Assembly: GCA_947259585.1 (NCBI GenBank)
Contig: CAMYMV010000008.1
Location: 62,001-126,000 of the forward strand
Source of the DNA: an uncultured Gemmatimonadales bacterium
GTDB lineage: Bacteria > Gemmatimonadota > Gemmatimonadetes > Palauibacterales > Palauibacteraceae
Direction of reading: 5' to 3'
Length of the DNA: 64,000 nt
Each line of letters begins with the position of its first letter. Position 1 is the first letter of the stretch. Below, in pieces: positions 25,011-34,090 of the stretch. The position numbers and the translations under genes are program-made. Under the pieces are notes generated by a model that saw only the letters and a list, made by a program, of their open reading frames with translations, made no database searches and had not been told where the DNA came from.

Positions 25011-25475
25011 CAGTACCTCTCTTCATCGGGGTTGAGGAGCGGTCCGCGCGTCCGCTGGACACGTGAACCCACATGGCGGCGCAGGCCAGGCGTACGCCGG
25101 GTCGGCGATCCCGAGAGCACGCCATACTCAGGTAAGACTTCAGGTTGGATTATGTAACTCAACCAGATGTTATCACTTGATCAGTTTGACCATTCAGTCG
25201 GTGCGGGAATCCGGAGTTGCGTTCCTTCGGGCGTCGAGTTCGGGAAGCCGGCAGCCGAGCGCCAAGCCCAGGCCCATGCCACAGATGAGGGCAGCTAGAA
25301 GAAGGGTAAGGAACACATGCATACGCCATAGAATGGGGCTTCGTGGCCGAATTGTCCAGGCCTCGAGGCCGGAATGTCGACTTCTTGGGGCCCTGTTTTC
25401 TGCCAACTATGCACAGGCGGGGCGAGACTCGATCGAGGTGGCAGTGGCCGATCTGCCGTGCGGGCACGGGACGGG
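25011..25475. other. intergenic region with AT-richer patch
   Basis: About 465 bases lie between the 83-residue gene and the acyltransferase. The part around 25130-25200 has clearly lower GC than the surroundings and contains a short inverted repeat, GGTTG (25144-25148) with CAACC (25161-25165), which could be a promoter or operator region for the minus-strand gene starting at 25010. I could not assign -35/-10 boxes with confidence. The only coding candidate is a 42-residue minus-strand ORF listed separately. Confidence 0.4.
25194..25322 (-). CDS. possible small membrane peptide
   Basis: A 42-codon ORF starting at ATG 25322. Its first 24 residues form a plausible hydrophobic membrane segment or signal anchor (HVFLTLLLAALICGMGLGLALG), and the remainder is short, polar and arginine-rich. 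There is no convincing ribosome binding site, and the frame continues upstream without a stop to 25406, so it could be chance. It is included because the hydrophobic stretch is unusual for a shadow frame in this GC context. Confidence 0.25.
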   Translation of the reverse strand: MHVFLTLLLAALICGMGLGLALGCRLPELDARRNATPDSRTD

Positions 25476-26207
25476 CTACTCCCCCTTCAGCTCCTGGATC
25501 TCGACCTGTTGTCGCCGCAGTACCTCCATGATGCGGTCGACGAGCTGCTCGGAGGTCTCCCTTGTCCGCGGCCGGTCGAGGAGGTCGGAGTAGTCGATGG
25601 GCTCCCCGTAGTACACGTACAGTCTCTTGAACAGCCTCGGCAGCTTGGCCCCTATCGGCAGAACCTGGTCCATCCCGTCGATTGTGACCGGCACGACGGC
25701 CGGCTTGGCGGCGAGGATCACGAGGCCTGATCCGGGCCGGCCCTTTCTGATGGACCCATCCCTGGTGCGCGTCCCCTCTGGAAACAGCGTCATCACTCCG
25801 CTCTCCAGCGCGCGTGTCATCCGGTAGAGGGCTCGCGGATCACGGCGCCCGGGCCGTATCGGTATGCACTTCCAGAGGTCCGAGAGCAGGCCCAGCCACC
25901 AGGGGTGGAAGAAGTTCTCCTCCGCTGCCGGGTTCCACGGGACGAGGTATGGCTTGACGAGCGACTGGGGAAAGTACGCGCAGATCCCTACGAGGAAGCT
26001 GTCGATCATCGACTGATGATTGGAGAGGAGCAGCGTGTTTCGCTGCTGCGGCACCCGCTTTCGGCCGATGATCCGAGTCTGGTTGAAGATGAAAAAGAGC
26101 GGGATGCCGAAGACGATCACGCTCAGGTTGGTGAACGCGTAGCGCGTGAAAGGCCACAGGAAGTTGAAGAGCCAGCCTCGATGCTCGGCTCGGTACGACC
26201 CACCCAT
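25476..26207 (-). CDS. 1-acyl-sn-glycerol-3-phosphate acyltransferase-like protein (PlsC family)
   Basis: Membrane-associated acyltransferase of 243 residues, expected to transfer an acyl chain to a lysophosphatidic acid-like acceptor in phospholipid synthesis. The catalytic motif N-H-x4-D appears as N-H-Q-S-M-I-D near residue 68, and the glycerophosphate-binding motif F-P-E-G-T-R near residue 145. A hydrophobic N-terminal segment (about residues 12-40) anchors it. The frame is open to 26288, but the ATG at 26207, 16 bases after the ETF-QO stop, gives a normal N-terminus. Confidence 0.88.
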   Translation of the reverse strand: MGGSYRAEHRGWLFNFLWPFTRYAFTNLSVIVFGIPLFFIFNQTRIIGRKRVPQQRNTLLLSNHQSMIDSFLVGICAYFPQSLVKPYLVPWNPAAEENFFHPWWLGLLSDLWKCIPIRPGRRDPRALYRMTRALESGVMTLFPEGTRTRDGSIRKGRPGSGLVILAAKPAVVPVTIDGMDQVLPIGAKLPRLFKRLYVYYGEPIDYSDLLDRPRTRETSEQLVDRIMEVLRRQQVEIQELKGE

Positions 26208-26223
26208 GATGCGACCGTTCTCC

Positions 26224-27894
26224 CTACATCCGCTTGTAGCTCGGGCCGCTCCCGCCCTCTCTCGGCGTCCACCGCGGCCCGAGGACATCGGTGGCCTTGC
26301 AGTCGATGCAGTTGGGAGCGTTGATCACGAGGCGGTCGTCCTTCCACTCGTAGACTCCCGCGGGACAAAGGCGCTCGTAGAAGGTCCCGACGTCTTCGGG
26401 GACTCGCTCCTCGGCAACGAGGTGGGTTGGGATGTCGTCCCGCGTCGAGTTGCCTGAACGGAAGACCGCGTCCTCCTTGCTGAAGGTTCGCGCTCCATCC
26501 GGGTTGAACGGGACGGGCTCGACCACCTTTCGAGCCTCTGCCGCATCTTCTTCCGTCGGGATCAACTTGCCCCGGAAGGCTCCCCCGGTCACCGTCATCA
26601 AGGTCGCCTCGAAGCCTCCGGCGTAGAGGCCTTTCTTGAACGCTTGACGCATGTTCCTCGTGCGGTAAAGGTCTCGGCCGATGAAGCTCTCCCGCACCCG
26701 CCGGTCGTAGACAGCGAGGGATTCAGCCGTCGTCTCCCCGCCCTTCAGGGACTCGAACGCCGCCCTTGCGGCGAGCATTCCCGACAGCACCGCGTAGTGG
26801 ATGCCCTTCAGCGCGGGCACGTTCACCAACCCGGCGGCATCGCCGACGATCAGAGCGCCTTCTCCGTAGAGCCTCTTCGGCAGGGCGTAGTAACCACCCT
26901 CCGGTATCGTCTTGGCGCCCCATTCGGCGAGCTCTCCCCCGGCCAGGAACTCCTCGAACAGGGGGTGCGTCTTGAGCCGCTGGAGGAGCTCGTGCGCGTC
27001 CAGCGAGTGCTGGGGGTAATCCAGCCCTACCACCAGGCCGATCGACACGAGATCTCCCCCCATCGGGTACATCCAGCTCCCGCCGAAGACATCCGGGGGC
27101 AGAGGCCAGCCCAGCGTGTGAATCACCGCCTCCGGCTGTCGAGGGGTCTCCCACAGCTCCTTCACTCCGAGGGCGAAGATCTGAGGGTTCTCGGCCCCGA
27201 TCCCCTGCCAGTCCAGATATGCCTGCGTAAGCGGCCCCCGCGTGCCCTCCGCCAGGATCGTGATACGAGCCGTCAGATCGGTGGGCGGCATGAATCCGCC
27301 ACCTGGCTCCCCGTCGCGGTCCAGCCCGGCCGGGGTCGTACGGACTCCCGTTACCCGGCTCCTGTCCACCAGGAGTCCATCAGCGGGAAAACCGGTGAAG
27401 ACGTTGACACCCGCCTCCTCGGCCCGCTCGCCCATCCAGCGCACGATCTCGCAGATCGAGGCGGCGTAGTGTCCGTGGTTGCGCATGGTGGGAGGGGTCG
27501 GAAGCCGCAGCGAGCCGCCCTTCTTCAGGAGATAGACCCGGTCCCCCTCGACGGGGACGCGGAACGGGAGCTCCTCGTCCCGAAGCCCGGGGAAGAGCTC
27601 TCGGAACGGGCCGGGTACGACGACGGCTCCGGAGAGGCAGTGCTCGCCCAGAGTTTCCGATTTTTCCAGCACCCCGATCTCGATCTCGCCCAGCTCGCCG
27701 CCCTCCTCCGCATCCCGGCGCACCAGGCGAGCGAGCTCGATGGCGGCGGCCAGACCGGCCGGTCCGCCTCCGACGATGATGACGTCCATCGGCACGGCTT
27801 CGTCGGAGGGGGTGTCGTGGAGAAGGAAGCGGTCGCTCGGAAGTGGCGGCTGGTAATCCTTGGGGATGAAGGACCGCGTCGAGGGTTCGGACAT
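26224..27894 (-). CDS. electron transfer flavoprotein-quinone oxidoreductase with altered cluster motif
   Basis: ETF-QO takes electrons from ETF, reduced by acyl-CoA dehydrogenases, and passes them to the quinone pool. The 556-residue protein has the FAD motif V-G-G-G-P-A-G near residue 42, a G-D-A-A-G-L-V-N second FAD motif, and the C-terminal ferredoxin-like domain. In known enzymes four cysteines hold a 4Fe-4S cluster: one in C-P-A-G-V-Y-E and three in C-x2-C-x2-C. Here C510, C529 and C532 are present but the last position is T535 (CIDCKAT). The start at 27894 has a good ribosome binding site (GGACGAGAG); the frame is open to 28050 but that part is filler. No etfAB genes lie in the window. 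Confidence 0.93.
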   Translation of the reverse strand: MSEPSTRSFIPKDYQPPLPSDRFLLHDTPSDEAVPMDVIIVGGGPAGLAAAIELARLVRRDAEEGGELGEIEIGVLEKSETLGEHCLSGAVVVPGPFRELFPGLRDEELPFRVPVEGDRVYLLKKGGSLRLPTPPTMRNHGHYAASICEIVRWMGERAEEAGVNVFTGFPADGLLVDRSRVTGVRTTPAGLDRDGEPGGGFMPPTDLTARITILAEGTRGPLTQAYLDWQGIGAENPQIFALGVKELWETPRQPEAVIHTLGWPLPPDVFGGSWMYPMGGDLVSIGLVVGLDYPQHSLDAHELLQRLKTHPLFEEFLAGGELAEWGAKTIPEGGYYALPKRLYGEGALIVGDAAGLVNVPALKGIHYAVLSGMLAARAAFESLKGGETTAESLAVYDRRVRESFIGRDLYRTRNMRQAFKKGLYAGGFEATLMTVTGGAFRGKLIPTEEDAAEARKVVEPVPFNPDGARTFSKEDAVFRSGNSTRDDIPTHLVAEERVPEDVGTFYERLCPAGVYEWKDDRLVINAPNCIDCKATDVLGPRWTPREGGSGPSYKRM

Positions 27895-27982
27895 TTGCTC
27901 TCGTCCAATGCTTGTGAAGTGCCGGCCGGCTCTTCCGCGGCCCGCGGCGCTCTCGGAAGAGGCGGAACGTGAGCCTATGCCG

Positions 27983-29440
27983 TCAGCGAGTTCGTCGCCA
28001 GAGACCGGGGTGGAAGACGAGCAGCACCGTGAAGATCTCGAGGCGTCCAACCAGCATCAGCGCCACGAGCGTCAGTTGGGACGCCTGATCCATCCATCCG
28101 TAGTTGTCCACGGCTCCGACGTCCCCGATACCGGGGCCGATGTTCCCGATGCTTGCCGCGCTCGCGCCGATGGAGGTGGGAAGATCGTTGCCGAGGATCG
28201 CCATCAGGAGTGCGCCGAACGCGAAGAGGCCCAGATAGACGATGACGAAGGTGAGGATCCTGAGCAGCACGTCTTCCTTCACGACCCGGTCGTCCACGCG
28301 CGTGAGGATCACCGCGCGCGGGTGCAGGCTCTTCCTCAGCTCCGCCAGAGCTTGCCGGGCGAGGACGTAGATTCGGAGCGTCTTGATCCCGCCGGCCGTC
28401 GAGCCGGCCATCCCTCCGACGAACATCAACAGGAGCAGAACGACCTGCCCGGGGATCGGCCAGAGCTCGTAGTCCGCCGACACGAAGCCGGTCGTGGTGA
28501 TGATCGACACGACCTGGAAGAGGGCGTCCCGGAAGGCGACCTCGAAGCCGCTCCGGTCGTAGAGGCCGCTGCTCACGATCACCAGGAGGACCAGCGCCGC
28601 GGCCCCGGCGGCCAGGACCGTGAAGAAGCGCCACTCACTGTCGCGAAGGTATATGCCGGGGCGTCCGGTGACGGCCCGGTAGTGGAGCGTGAAGTTCACT
28701 CCAGCCAGGTACATGAACAGGATCGTCACGTATTGGAGGTACGGTGAGTCGTACGCCGCGATCGACGCGTTCCGGGGGGAGAACCCGCCCGTGGATAGCG
28801 TCGTGAACGCGTGCGTGACAGCCTCGAACGGCGGCATCCCGCCGAGCAGGTAGAGCACCGCCTGCGCCGCGGTCATCGCCGCGTACACGTACCAGAGGAG
28901 CTTGGCCGTCTGCGCGATGCGGGGCTGAAGTCGCTCCGGCGTCGGACCGGGGACCTCGGCCTTGAAGAGCTGCATGCCCCCGACGCCCAGGAACGGCAGG
29001 ATCGCGATGCCGAGCACGATGATGCCCATCCCGCCCAACCACTGGGTGAGCGAGCGCCAGAAGAGGATTCCGTGCGGGAGTCCCTCGATCTGGGCGAACA
29101 CGGTCGCGCCGGTCGTCGTGAATCCGGAGACCGACTCGAAGAGCGCCGCCACGGGCGACTCGATCGTTCCGGAGAGCAGGTACGGCAGGGCCCCGGCGGC
29201 GCCAACGGCGAGCCAGGCGAGAGAGACGACGGCGTACCCCTCCCTCACGGTGAGATCTCGCGCGAGCTGTGTGCGCCAATAGCCGAGCAGGCCGACGACT
29301 ACCAGGAGGGCGCTCGAGACGAAGAAGGCTCCCGCATCGCCGTCACCATAGGCGAGGGCGATCCCGCCGGTCAGTCCGAGCGCGCCGCTCAGCGCCAGCA
29401 GGATCAGGCTGACGACATGAACGAGATGACGTCGCCTCAC
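27983..29440 (-). CDS. trkH: TrkH family potassium uptake channel subunit
   Basis: Membrane subunit of a Trk/Ktr potassium system, 485 residues with about ten hydrophobic segments. The four pore-loop repeats typical of the family are recognisable: G-F-T-T-T-G-A-T (near residue 105), L-S-T-G-G-F-S, T-T-T-G-F and S-I-G-N-I-G-P-G near the C-terminus. A glycine occupies the selectivity position in each. Its start overlaps the trkA stop by four bases, so channel and regulatory subunit are produced together. Confidence 0.95.
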   Translation of the reverse strand: MRRRHLVHVVSLILLALSGALGLTGGIALAYGDGDAGAFFVSSALLVVVGLLGYWRTQLARDLTVREGYAVVSLAWLAVGAAGALPYLLSGTIESPVAALFESVSGFTTTGATVFAQIEGLPHGILFWRSLTQWLGGMGIIVLGIAILPFLGVGGMQLFKAEVPGPTPERLQPRIAQTAKLLWYVYAAMTAAQAVLYLLGGMPPFEAVTHAFTTLSTGGFSPRNASIAAYDSPYLQYVTILFMYLAGVNFTLHYRAVTGRPGIYLRDSEWRFFTVLAAGAAALVLLVIVSSGLYDRSGFEVAFRDALFQVVSIITTTGFVSADYELWPIPGQVVLLLLMFVGGMAGSTAGGIKTLRIYVLARQALAELRKSLHPRAVILTRVDDRVVKEDVLLRILTFVIVYLGLFAFGALLMAILGNDLPTSIGASAASIGNIGPGIGDVGAVDNYGWMDQASQLTLVALMLVGRLEIFTVLLVFHPGLWRRTR

Positions 29441-30780
29441 GCGAGCAAACGCTCGATCTCCGGCACGGCGGCCGGCGCGGCGAACACGAACGCCCTGTCG
29501 CCGGGGAGCAGCACATCATCCCCCCGGGGCGATATCACCTCGCCATCCCGAATGATGGCGCCGATAACGCCCTGCTTGGGGAAGCTCACGTGCTTGAGAG
29601 GGCGGTGGAGGATCGGAGCCTCGTCTCCGATCTCGAACTCGATGGCTTCAGCGTCCGCGCCTTTCAGGGTCGCGACGGTCCTCACGCCACCGCGGCGAAC
29701 GTACCGGAGGATCGCGTTCGCGGCGGACAGGCGAGGCGAGACGGCGGCGTCGATCCCGATGCGTGTGACCAGCGGTATGTAGTCCGGGCGGTGGATCAGC
29801 GTGACCACCTTCCGGGCACCCATCGTCTTCGCCAGAAGCCCGGAGAGCATGTTGACGGAGTCGATCCCGGTAAACGCGACGAATCCATCCACGCCTTCGA
29901 CCCCCTCCATCTCCAGAAGCTCCGGATCACGTGCGTCGCCGTGGAGGATGAGCGCCTCGGGAAGCGCCTCGGCAAGCTCCACGCATCGACGGCGATCGCG
30001 CTCGAGAATCGTGCACTCGACATCCTGGGCGGCGAGGTGCCGCGCGAGGTAGATCGCCTCCTGATTGCCACCGGCGATCATCACGCGACGCAGCTCGAAC
30101 TGCTCGTAGCCGGCAAGCCTCGGTATCGAGGGCATGTCATCGGTCGCAGCCAGGAGGAAGACCTGGTCACCCGCTTCGATCCGGCTGGGGCCGCGGGGAA
30201 TCTCGGTCTTTCCATCACGAACGATGGCGACCGTCACGAACCGCAGGTCGGAGAGCTCATGGTCCAGCTGCGCCATCGACTTCGCGACCACCGGAGCTCC
30301 CTCCCGTATCCGCACTCCGAGCAGGCGCACCCGGTCGTCCATGAAGTGAACGAACTCCGTGGCCGCCTCGCTGGCCAGCAGCTGCAGCGTCTCCCAGGCG
30401 ACCTCCCGCTCGGGGCTGATGACGAGATCGATCCCGAACAACTCTCTCGCGAGAGCCCTGTCGGGTTCGTAGTACTCGGGAGCGCTGATCCGGGCCACCC
30501 GGAGCTCCACGTCGAACTGGGAGGCCAGCAGGCAGGCCACGATGTTCGATTGGTCCTGGCTGGTAACGGCCAGCAGCATTCCTGCGCCTGACAGCCCGGC
30601 CTTCTCCAACACGGGAAGCGACGCGCCATTTCCGGCGATGGTGAGGAGATCCAGCTGTTCGGATACGTACGATGTCTTCTGTGGGTCGAGGTCGATCAGG
30701 ACGACGTCCTGATCCTCCTCCGACAGCCGTTTGGCCAGCTGAAAACCCACCTGCCCCGCGCCGACTATGAGCACCCGCAT
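29437..30780 (-). CDS. trkA: Trk system potassium regulatory subunit TrkA
   Basis: Cytosolic regulatory partner of TrkH, 447 residues. It has two tandem RCK modules: a first NAD-binding Rossmann fold beginning M-R-V-L-I-V-G-A-G-Q-V-G and a second around residue 230 (V-M-I-A-G-G-N-Q-E-A-I-Y), each followed by a C-terminal RCK_C domain. This tandem form is the TrkA type rather than the single-module KtrA type. The gene is first in the trkA-trkH pair and diverges from the outer membrane protein at 30882; the roughly 100 bases between must hold both promoters. Confidence 0.95.
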   Translation of the reverse strand: MRVLIVGAGQVGFQLAKRLSEEDQDVVLIDLDPQKTSYVSEQLDLLTIAGNGASLPVLEKAGLSGAGMLLAVTSQDQSNIVACLLASQFDVELRVARISAPEYYEPDRALARELFGIDLVISPEREVAWETLQLLASEAATEFVHFMDDRVRLLGVRIREGAPVVAKSMAQLDHELSDLRFVTVAIVRDGKTEIPRGPSRIEAGDQVFLLAATDDMPSIPRLAGYEQFELRRVMIAGGNQEAIYLARHLAAQDVECTILERDRRRCVELAEALPEALILHGDARDPELLEMEGVEGVDGFVAFTGIDSVNMLSGLLAKTMGARKVVTLIHRPDYIPLVTRIGIDAAVSPRLSAANAILRYVRRGGVRTVATLKGADAEAIEFEIGDEAPILHRPLKHVSFPKQGVIGAIIRDGEVISPRGDDVLLPGDRAFVFAAPAAVPEIERLLA

Positions 30781-30881
30781 GTCAGATCCTTATCTTTCGG
30801 GCGTTCCTCGGATTAGGTTGATTCTGGCCACGTTCTCCCACATCAACAAGCGCTCTGCGCGGACTCGAGCCGGGAAATCTC

Positions 30882-31499
30882 ATGAGGAAGCGATGCTTTG
30901 GCGTAGCCCTGGTCGGGATCCTCTTCGCCTCGGTCCCGGCGATGGCGCAGGGCTCGGGCTTCGGCATGGGCTTCAAGGGCGGATACGTGGACATCGGGAG
31001 TGGCGACCTTTCCGCCGTGCAGGGGGGATTCGGCCTGAATCTCGATCTCCGCTACCGGTGGAGCAACGGCGTGTCGATCGGTTTCGGAACCGAGCTCGCC
31101 TGGCCCGGCTCGGATCTGGGCGAGGTGATCGAGCCCTCGCTGGCGGACTTCCAGTTCATCACCGTCTTCTTCGAGCCGCGATACAACTTCCTCTTCCAGA
31201 GATCGAGCGTGTCCCCGTTCATCGGAGCGAGGGTGAGCTACGCGCGCATGAACTTCAACGTCTTCACGCCACCCGAGGAGACTCCTTTCAAGTCGGACAG
31301 CGACGGCGTGGAGTACGGCGCGACGATCGGCGTGGAATTCTGGCTCACCGATGGAGTCGCGCTCTCGATCGCGGGTGAGGCCTCGGGCCTCAGCTTCGGA
31401 GACGTGAAACTGCCCGAGCCGCTTCCGGAGATTCCCGAGCAGCTCGGCAAGGGGCGCAAGCTGGGGATCCTGCTCGGGATCGAGTTCCTGTTTCTCTAG
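30882..31499 (+). CDS. small outer membrane beta-barrel protein
   Basis: A 205-residue protein with a clean signal peptide (M-R-K-R start, cleavage at A-M-A-Q near residue 23). Alternating hydrophobic/polar strands follow, ending with the aromatic C-terminal strand I-E-F-L-F-L, typical of OmpA/OmpW-like eight-stranded porin-family barrels. It has a glycine-rich first strand and strand pairs such as V-S-I-G-F-G-T-E-L. It is a single gene, divergent from trkA and convergent with the histidine kinase gene. The specific function is unknown. Confidence 0.82.
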   Translation: MRKRCFGVALVGILFASVPAMAQGSGFGMGFKGGYVDIGSGDLSAVQGGFGLNLDLRYRWSNGVSIGFGTELAWPGSDLGEVIEPSLADFQFITVFFEPRYNFLFQRSSVSPFIGARVSYARMNFNVFTPPEETPFKSDSDGVEYGATIGVEFWLTDGVALSIAGEASGLSFGDVKLPEPLPEIPEQLGKGRKLGILLGIEFLFL

Positions 31500-31526
31500 G
31501 ACCGGAGTGGCGGGCCGGATCGTTGC

Positions 31527-32996
31527 TCAGGTACCGACGGAAGCGGCCGGCGCTCTCCCGTTTTCAGCCGGGAGGATAACCTCCACGGTGGTCCCCCGGT
31601 CGGGAGCGCTCTCCGCCGAGATTCGGCCGCCGTGGGCCTCCACGATCTGACGGGCGATCGCCAGGCCAAGGCCGGCGCCCACCGATCGGCCCTCGCTGCC
31701 GGCCTGGTAGTACTTCTCGAAGATGTACGGCAGCTGTTCCGGCGGAATCCCCTTCCCCGTATCGATCACGTGGAAGATGAGATTGTCGTCTGCGCCTGAA
31801 GCCCTCACGAGCACCTTGCCACCGGCCGGCGTGAACTTGAAGGCGTTCGAGAGAAGGTTGCCGAGGAGCTCGTGCGTGACCCTCACGCGATCCACTTCCA
31901 CTCCCTCCGGGGCACTCTCATCGAGGGCCACGCCGAACTCGATTCCCTCCTGCTCCGCCAGGATCTCGAACGCGAGGCGGACGTCGGTGAGGAGGTCCCG
32001 GGTTCGCACGTGCTCGAGCTCCAGCTGAAGGCCCCCGGCAAGGAAGCGGGTGAGGTTGAGCAACTGGCTGACCCTCTCGGTCATCTGCGCGGCCTGGTCA
32101 CCGATCCGCTGAAGCGCTTCGTGCTGCTTCTCGGAGACCTCGCCCAACGTGCCCTCTTCCATCATCTCCGCGTACCCGTTGATGATGTGGATGGGCGTCT
32201 TGAGCTCATGGCTCGCGATGCTGACGAACTCCGCCTTCAGCCGATCCAGCTCGTCGAGGCGCTCGGTCATGGATCTGAAGGACCTGGAGAGGTCTCCGAT
32301 CTCGTCCGATCGCTCGTAGGGTAGGTCGCTGCTGGCAATGAACGATCCGCCGGCAACCTTCGCCATCGCCTCCCGAAGAGATCCGAGCGGCGACATCAGG
32401 TTGCCGATGGTGGCGAGGCCGAGAGCCAGGGCCATGGCGAGCGAGACCCAGACGGCGATCACCGTGCGCTGGGCTGCAGAGACACTGACCTCGACGGCCC
32501 GCCGGGCATCCAGCCTCCCGTTGGCATCGATCGACGCTCCGATGCGCTCGAGGAGACTCTCGGTGCGCACGAATACCGTCCGAATGCTGTCGTAGTAGGC
32601 GGTCGCCTCGTCGATCCGATCATCGGAGACCAGCCGCTCCAGGCGTCCGGTCGCGACCTCCAGCGTGTCCAGCCGGGACTGTACGGGCTCCGCCACTTCA
32701 TCGTAGCCAATATCGGAGAGCTGCGAGAGATCGAAGCGGGCGTTCGATACCTCTCTCCGAATCTCCAGCCTGAGCTGCTGGCTCGGGGCGACAATGTAGC
32801 TGCGTTGGAACCTGTCGAGCTCCGAGAGCGAGTTGGCGACCCGTCCCATGGAGAGGTAGGCCGTAGCCAGCTCGCTTTGGCGGTAGAGAACGATATCGCG
32901 AAGCTCGGTGAGCTTGAGCACCCCATAGAAGGAGGGCGCCATGACGATGAGGGTCACGACGACGAGGGTGCCGACGAGCTTTGTTCGCACGGTCAT
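31527..32996 (-). CDS. membrane sensor histidine kinase
   Basis: A 489-residue two-component kinase. An N-terminal membrane helix (about 8-28) is followed by a helical periplasmic sensor of about 150 residues, which resembles four-helix-bundle sensors of the CHASE3/4HB type. A second membrane helix (about 178-198), a HAMP domain, a HisKA domain and a HATPase_c domain follow. The phospho-accepting histidine is in S-H-E-L-K-T-P. The ATP-binding N box (N-L-L-S-N-A-F-K-F-T), G1 (D-T-G-K-G-I) and G2 (G-A-G-L-G-L-A-I) are intact. It follows the REC-HD-GYP gene by 39 bases, so the two probably form one signalling pair. Confidence 0.92.
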   Translation of the reverse strand: MTVRTKLVGTLVVVTLIVMAPSFYGVLKLTELRDIVLYRQSELATAYLSMGRVANSLSELDRFQRSYIVAPSQQLRLEIRREVSNARFDLSQLSDIGYDEVAEPVQSRLDTLEVATGRLERLVSDDRIDEATAYYDSIRTVFVRTESLLERIGASIDANGRLDARRAVEVSVSAAQRTVIAVWVSLAMALALGLATIGNLMSPLGSLREAMAKVAGGSFIASSDLPYERSDEIGDLSRSFRSMTERLDELDRLKAEFVSIASHELKTPIHIINGYAEMMEEGTLGEVSEKQHEALQRIGDQAAQMTERVSQLLNLTRFLAGGLQLELEHVRTRDLLTDVRLAFEILAEQEGIEFGVALDESAPEGVEVDRVRVTHELLGNLLSNAFKFTPAGGKVLVRASGADDNLIFHVIDTGKGIPPEQLPYIFEKYYQAGSEGRSVGAGLGLAIARQIVEAHGGRISAESAPDRGTTVEVILPAENGRAPAASVGT

Positions 32997-33035
32997 GCGC
33001 TGCGGGCTCCTCCGTTCCCGAAACGCCTTCTCGGG

Positions 33036-34079
33036 CTAAGCGGGCGCCTCGACTCCCCGGGTCACGACAGCCGCGAGCGCATCGACGACGGCCGGGTCAA
33101 AGCGCGTTCCGGCTTCCTCCTCGACACGAGCGAGCGCCCGCTGCGCGGCCTCGTCGTCATCGAGGGGTTCCTCTTCTCGAGCCGCCGTGAAGGCAAGTGC
33201 CACCGCCACGATTCGCCCCGTGAGAGGTATGTCCTGGCCGCCCAATCCGTCCGGGAAGCCGCTTCCGTCCCAGCACTCGTGATGCGAGAGCGCGATCTCC
33301 GCGGCCATACGGAGCTCCGGCAGCTCGCTGCCTGCCAGCAGGCCGGCCCCGATCTCCGTATGGGCCGGAAACGCCTCTCCCCGATCCGTACCGGCCTGTG
33401 CCTCGCCCCCTGTGGCTGCCACCATGCCGATGTCGTGCAGCCGAGCGGCTCGCTCCAATCTCCCGACCGTCGAGCCGGGCTGCCCCAGAGCGCCCGCTAT
33501 CCGACCGGCGAGTGCGGCAACCCCGCGGGATCGGTCTCCGGATGGATCGGAACGGTACGAGGAGACTCGTGCGAGCCGCTCGATCAGCTCATCCGCCGCG
33601 CCGCGCAAGTCGGCTCCGTTGCCCGACGTGCCGGACTCGAGCAGCGCAGCCTGGTCCCTGCACTTCAGGTGCAGAAACCTAGTCTCCAGCAGATGCGCGA
33701 CCCGATGCCTGATCTCCGTCGGGCTGAACGGCTTGGTCAGGAAGTCCTTGGCACCGAGCGAGAGCGCCCGTCTCTTCGCCTCCTGGCTCGTGTCGGACGT
33801 CAGTACGAGGATCGGAAGGTAGCTGTCGGGCGGCAGTTCCCCCTGCAGCACCTCCATCACCTCGTAGCCGTCCATCGCCGGCATGATGAGGTCGAGCAGG
33901 ATCAGATCCGGGCGATAGCGGTGGGTCTCCGCGAGCACCTCTGTCGGCTGCGTGGTACCCTTGACCTGCTTGTACCCGGCCCACTCGAGGACGTCCTTGA
34001 TGTACCGCACGTTCTGGGCGTCGTCGTCGACGACGAGAACGCGAGCCTGCTCCAGTATCCTCTCGTGCATCGCTTCCAA
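33036..34079 (-). CDS. response regulator with HD-GYP-type phosphodiesterase domain
   Basis: A 347-residue protein with an N-terminal receiver (about 12-130; phospho-acceptor in L-I-L-L-D-L-I-M-P) and a C-terminal HD-GYP-like domain (about 185-335), a class that usually hydrolyses cyclic di-GMP. The metal residues are visible as H-D in R-L-H-D-I-G, a following H in A-H-T-E-I-G, and H-H-E. Two signature positions differ: the canonical H-D-I-G-K reads H-D-I-G-M, and G-Y-P reads G-F-P in D-G-S-G-F-P-D-G-L. The Lys can assist catalysis in some enzymes, so activity is uncertain. It lies between the peptidyl-prolyl isomerase gene and the histidine kinase on the same strand. Confidence 0.9.
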   Translation of the reverse strand: MEAMHERILEQARVLVVDDDAQNVRYIKDVLEWAGYKQVKGTTQPTEVLAETHRYRPDLILLDLIMPAMDGYEVMEVLQGELPPDSYLPILVLTSDTSQEAKRRALSLGAKDFLTKPFSPTEIRHRVAHLLETRFLHLKCRDQAALLESGTSGNGADLRGAADELIERLARVSSYRSDPSGDRSRGVAALAGRIAGALGQPGSTVGRLERAARLHDIGMVAATGGEAQAGTDRGEAFPAHTEIGAGLLAGSELPELRMAAEIALSHHECWDGSGFPDGLGGQDIPLTGRIVAVALAFTAAREEEPLDDDEAAQRALARVEEEAGTRFDPAVVDALAAVVTRGVEAPA

Positions 34080-34090
34080 GGGTCGCCCGG

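Noticed and set aside
25159..25467. 102-codon minus-strand ORF upstream of the 83-residue gene
   Set aside because: The translation is Pro/Arg/Ser-rich, with no start context and no hydrophobic or domain pattern; the overlapping 42-codon frame is the only slightly plausible one.
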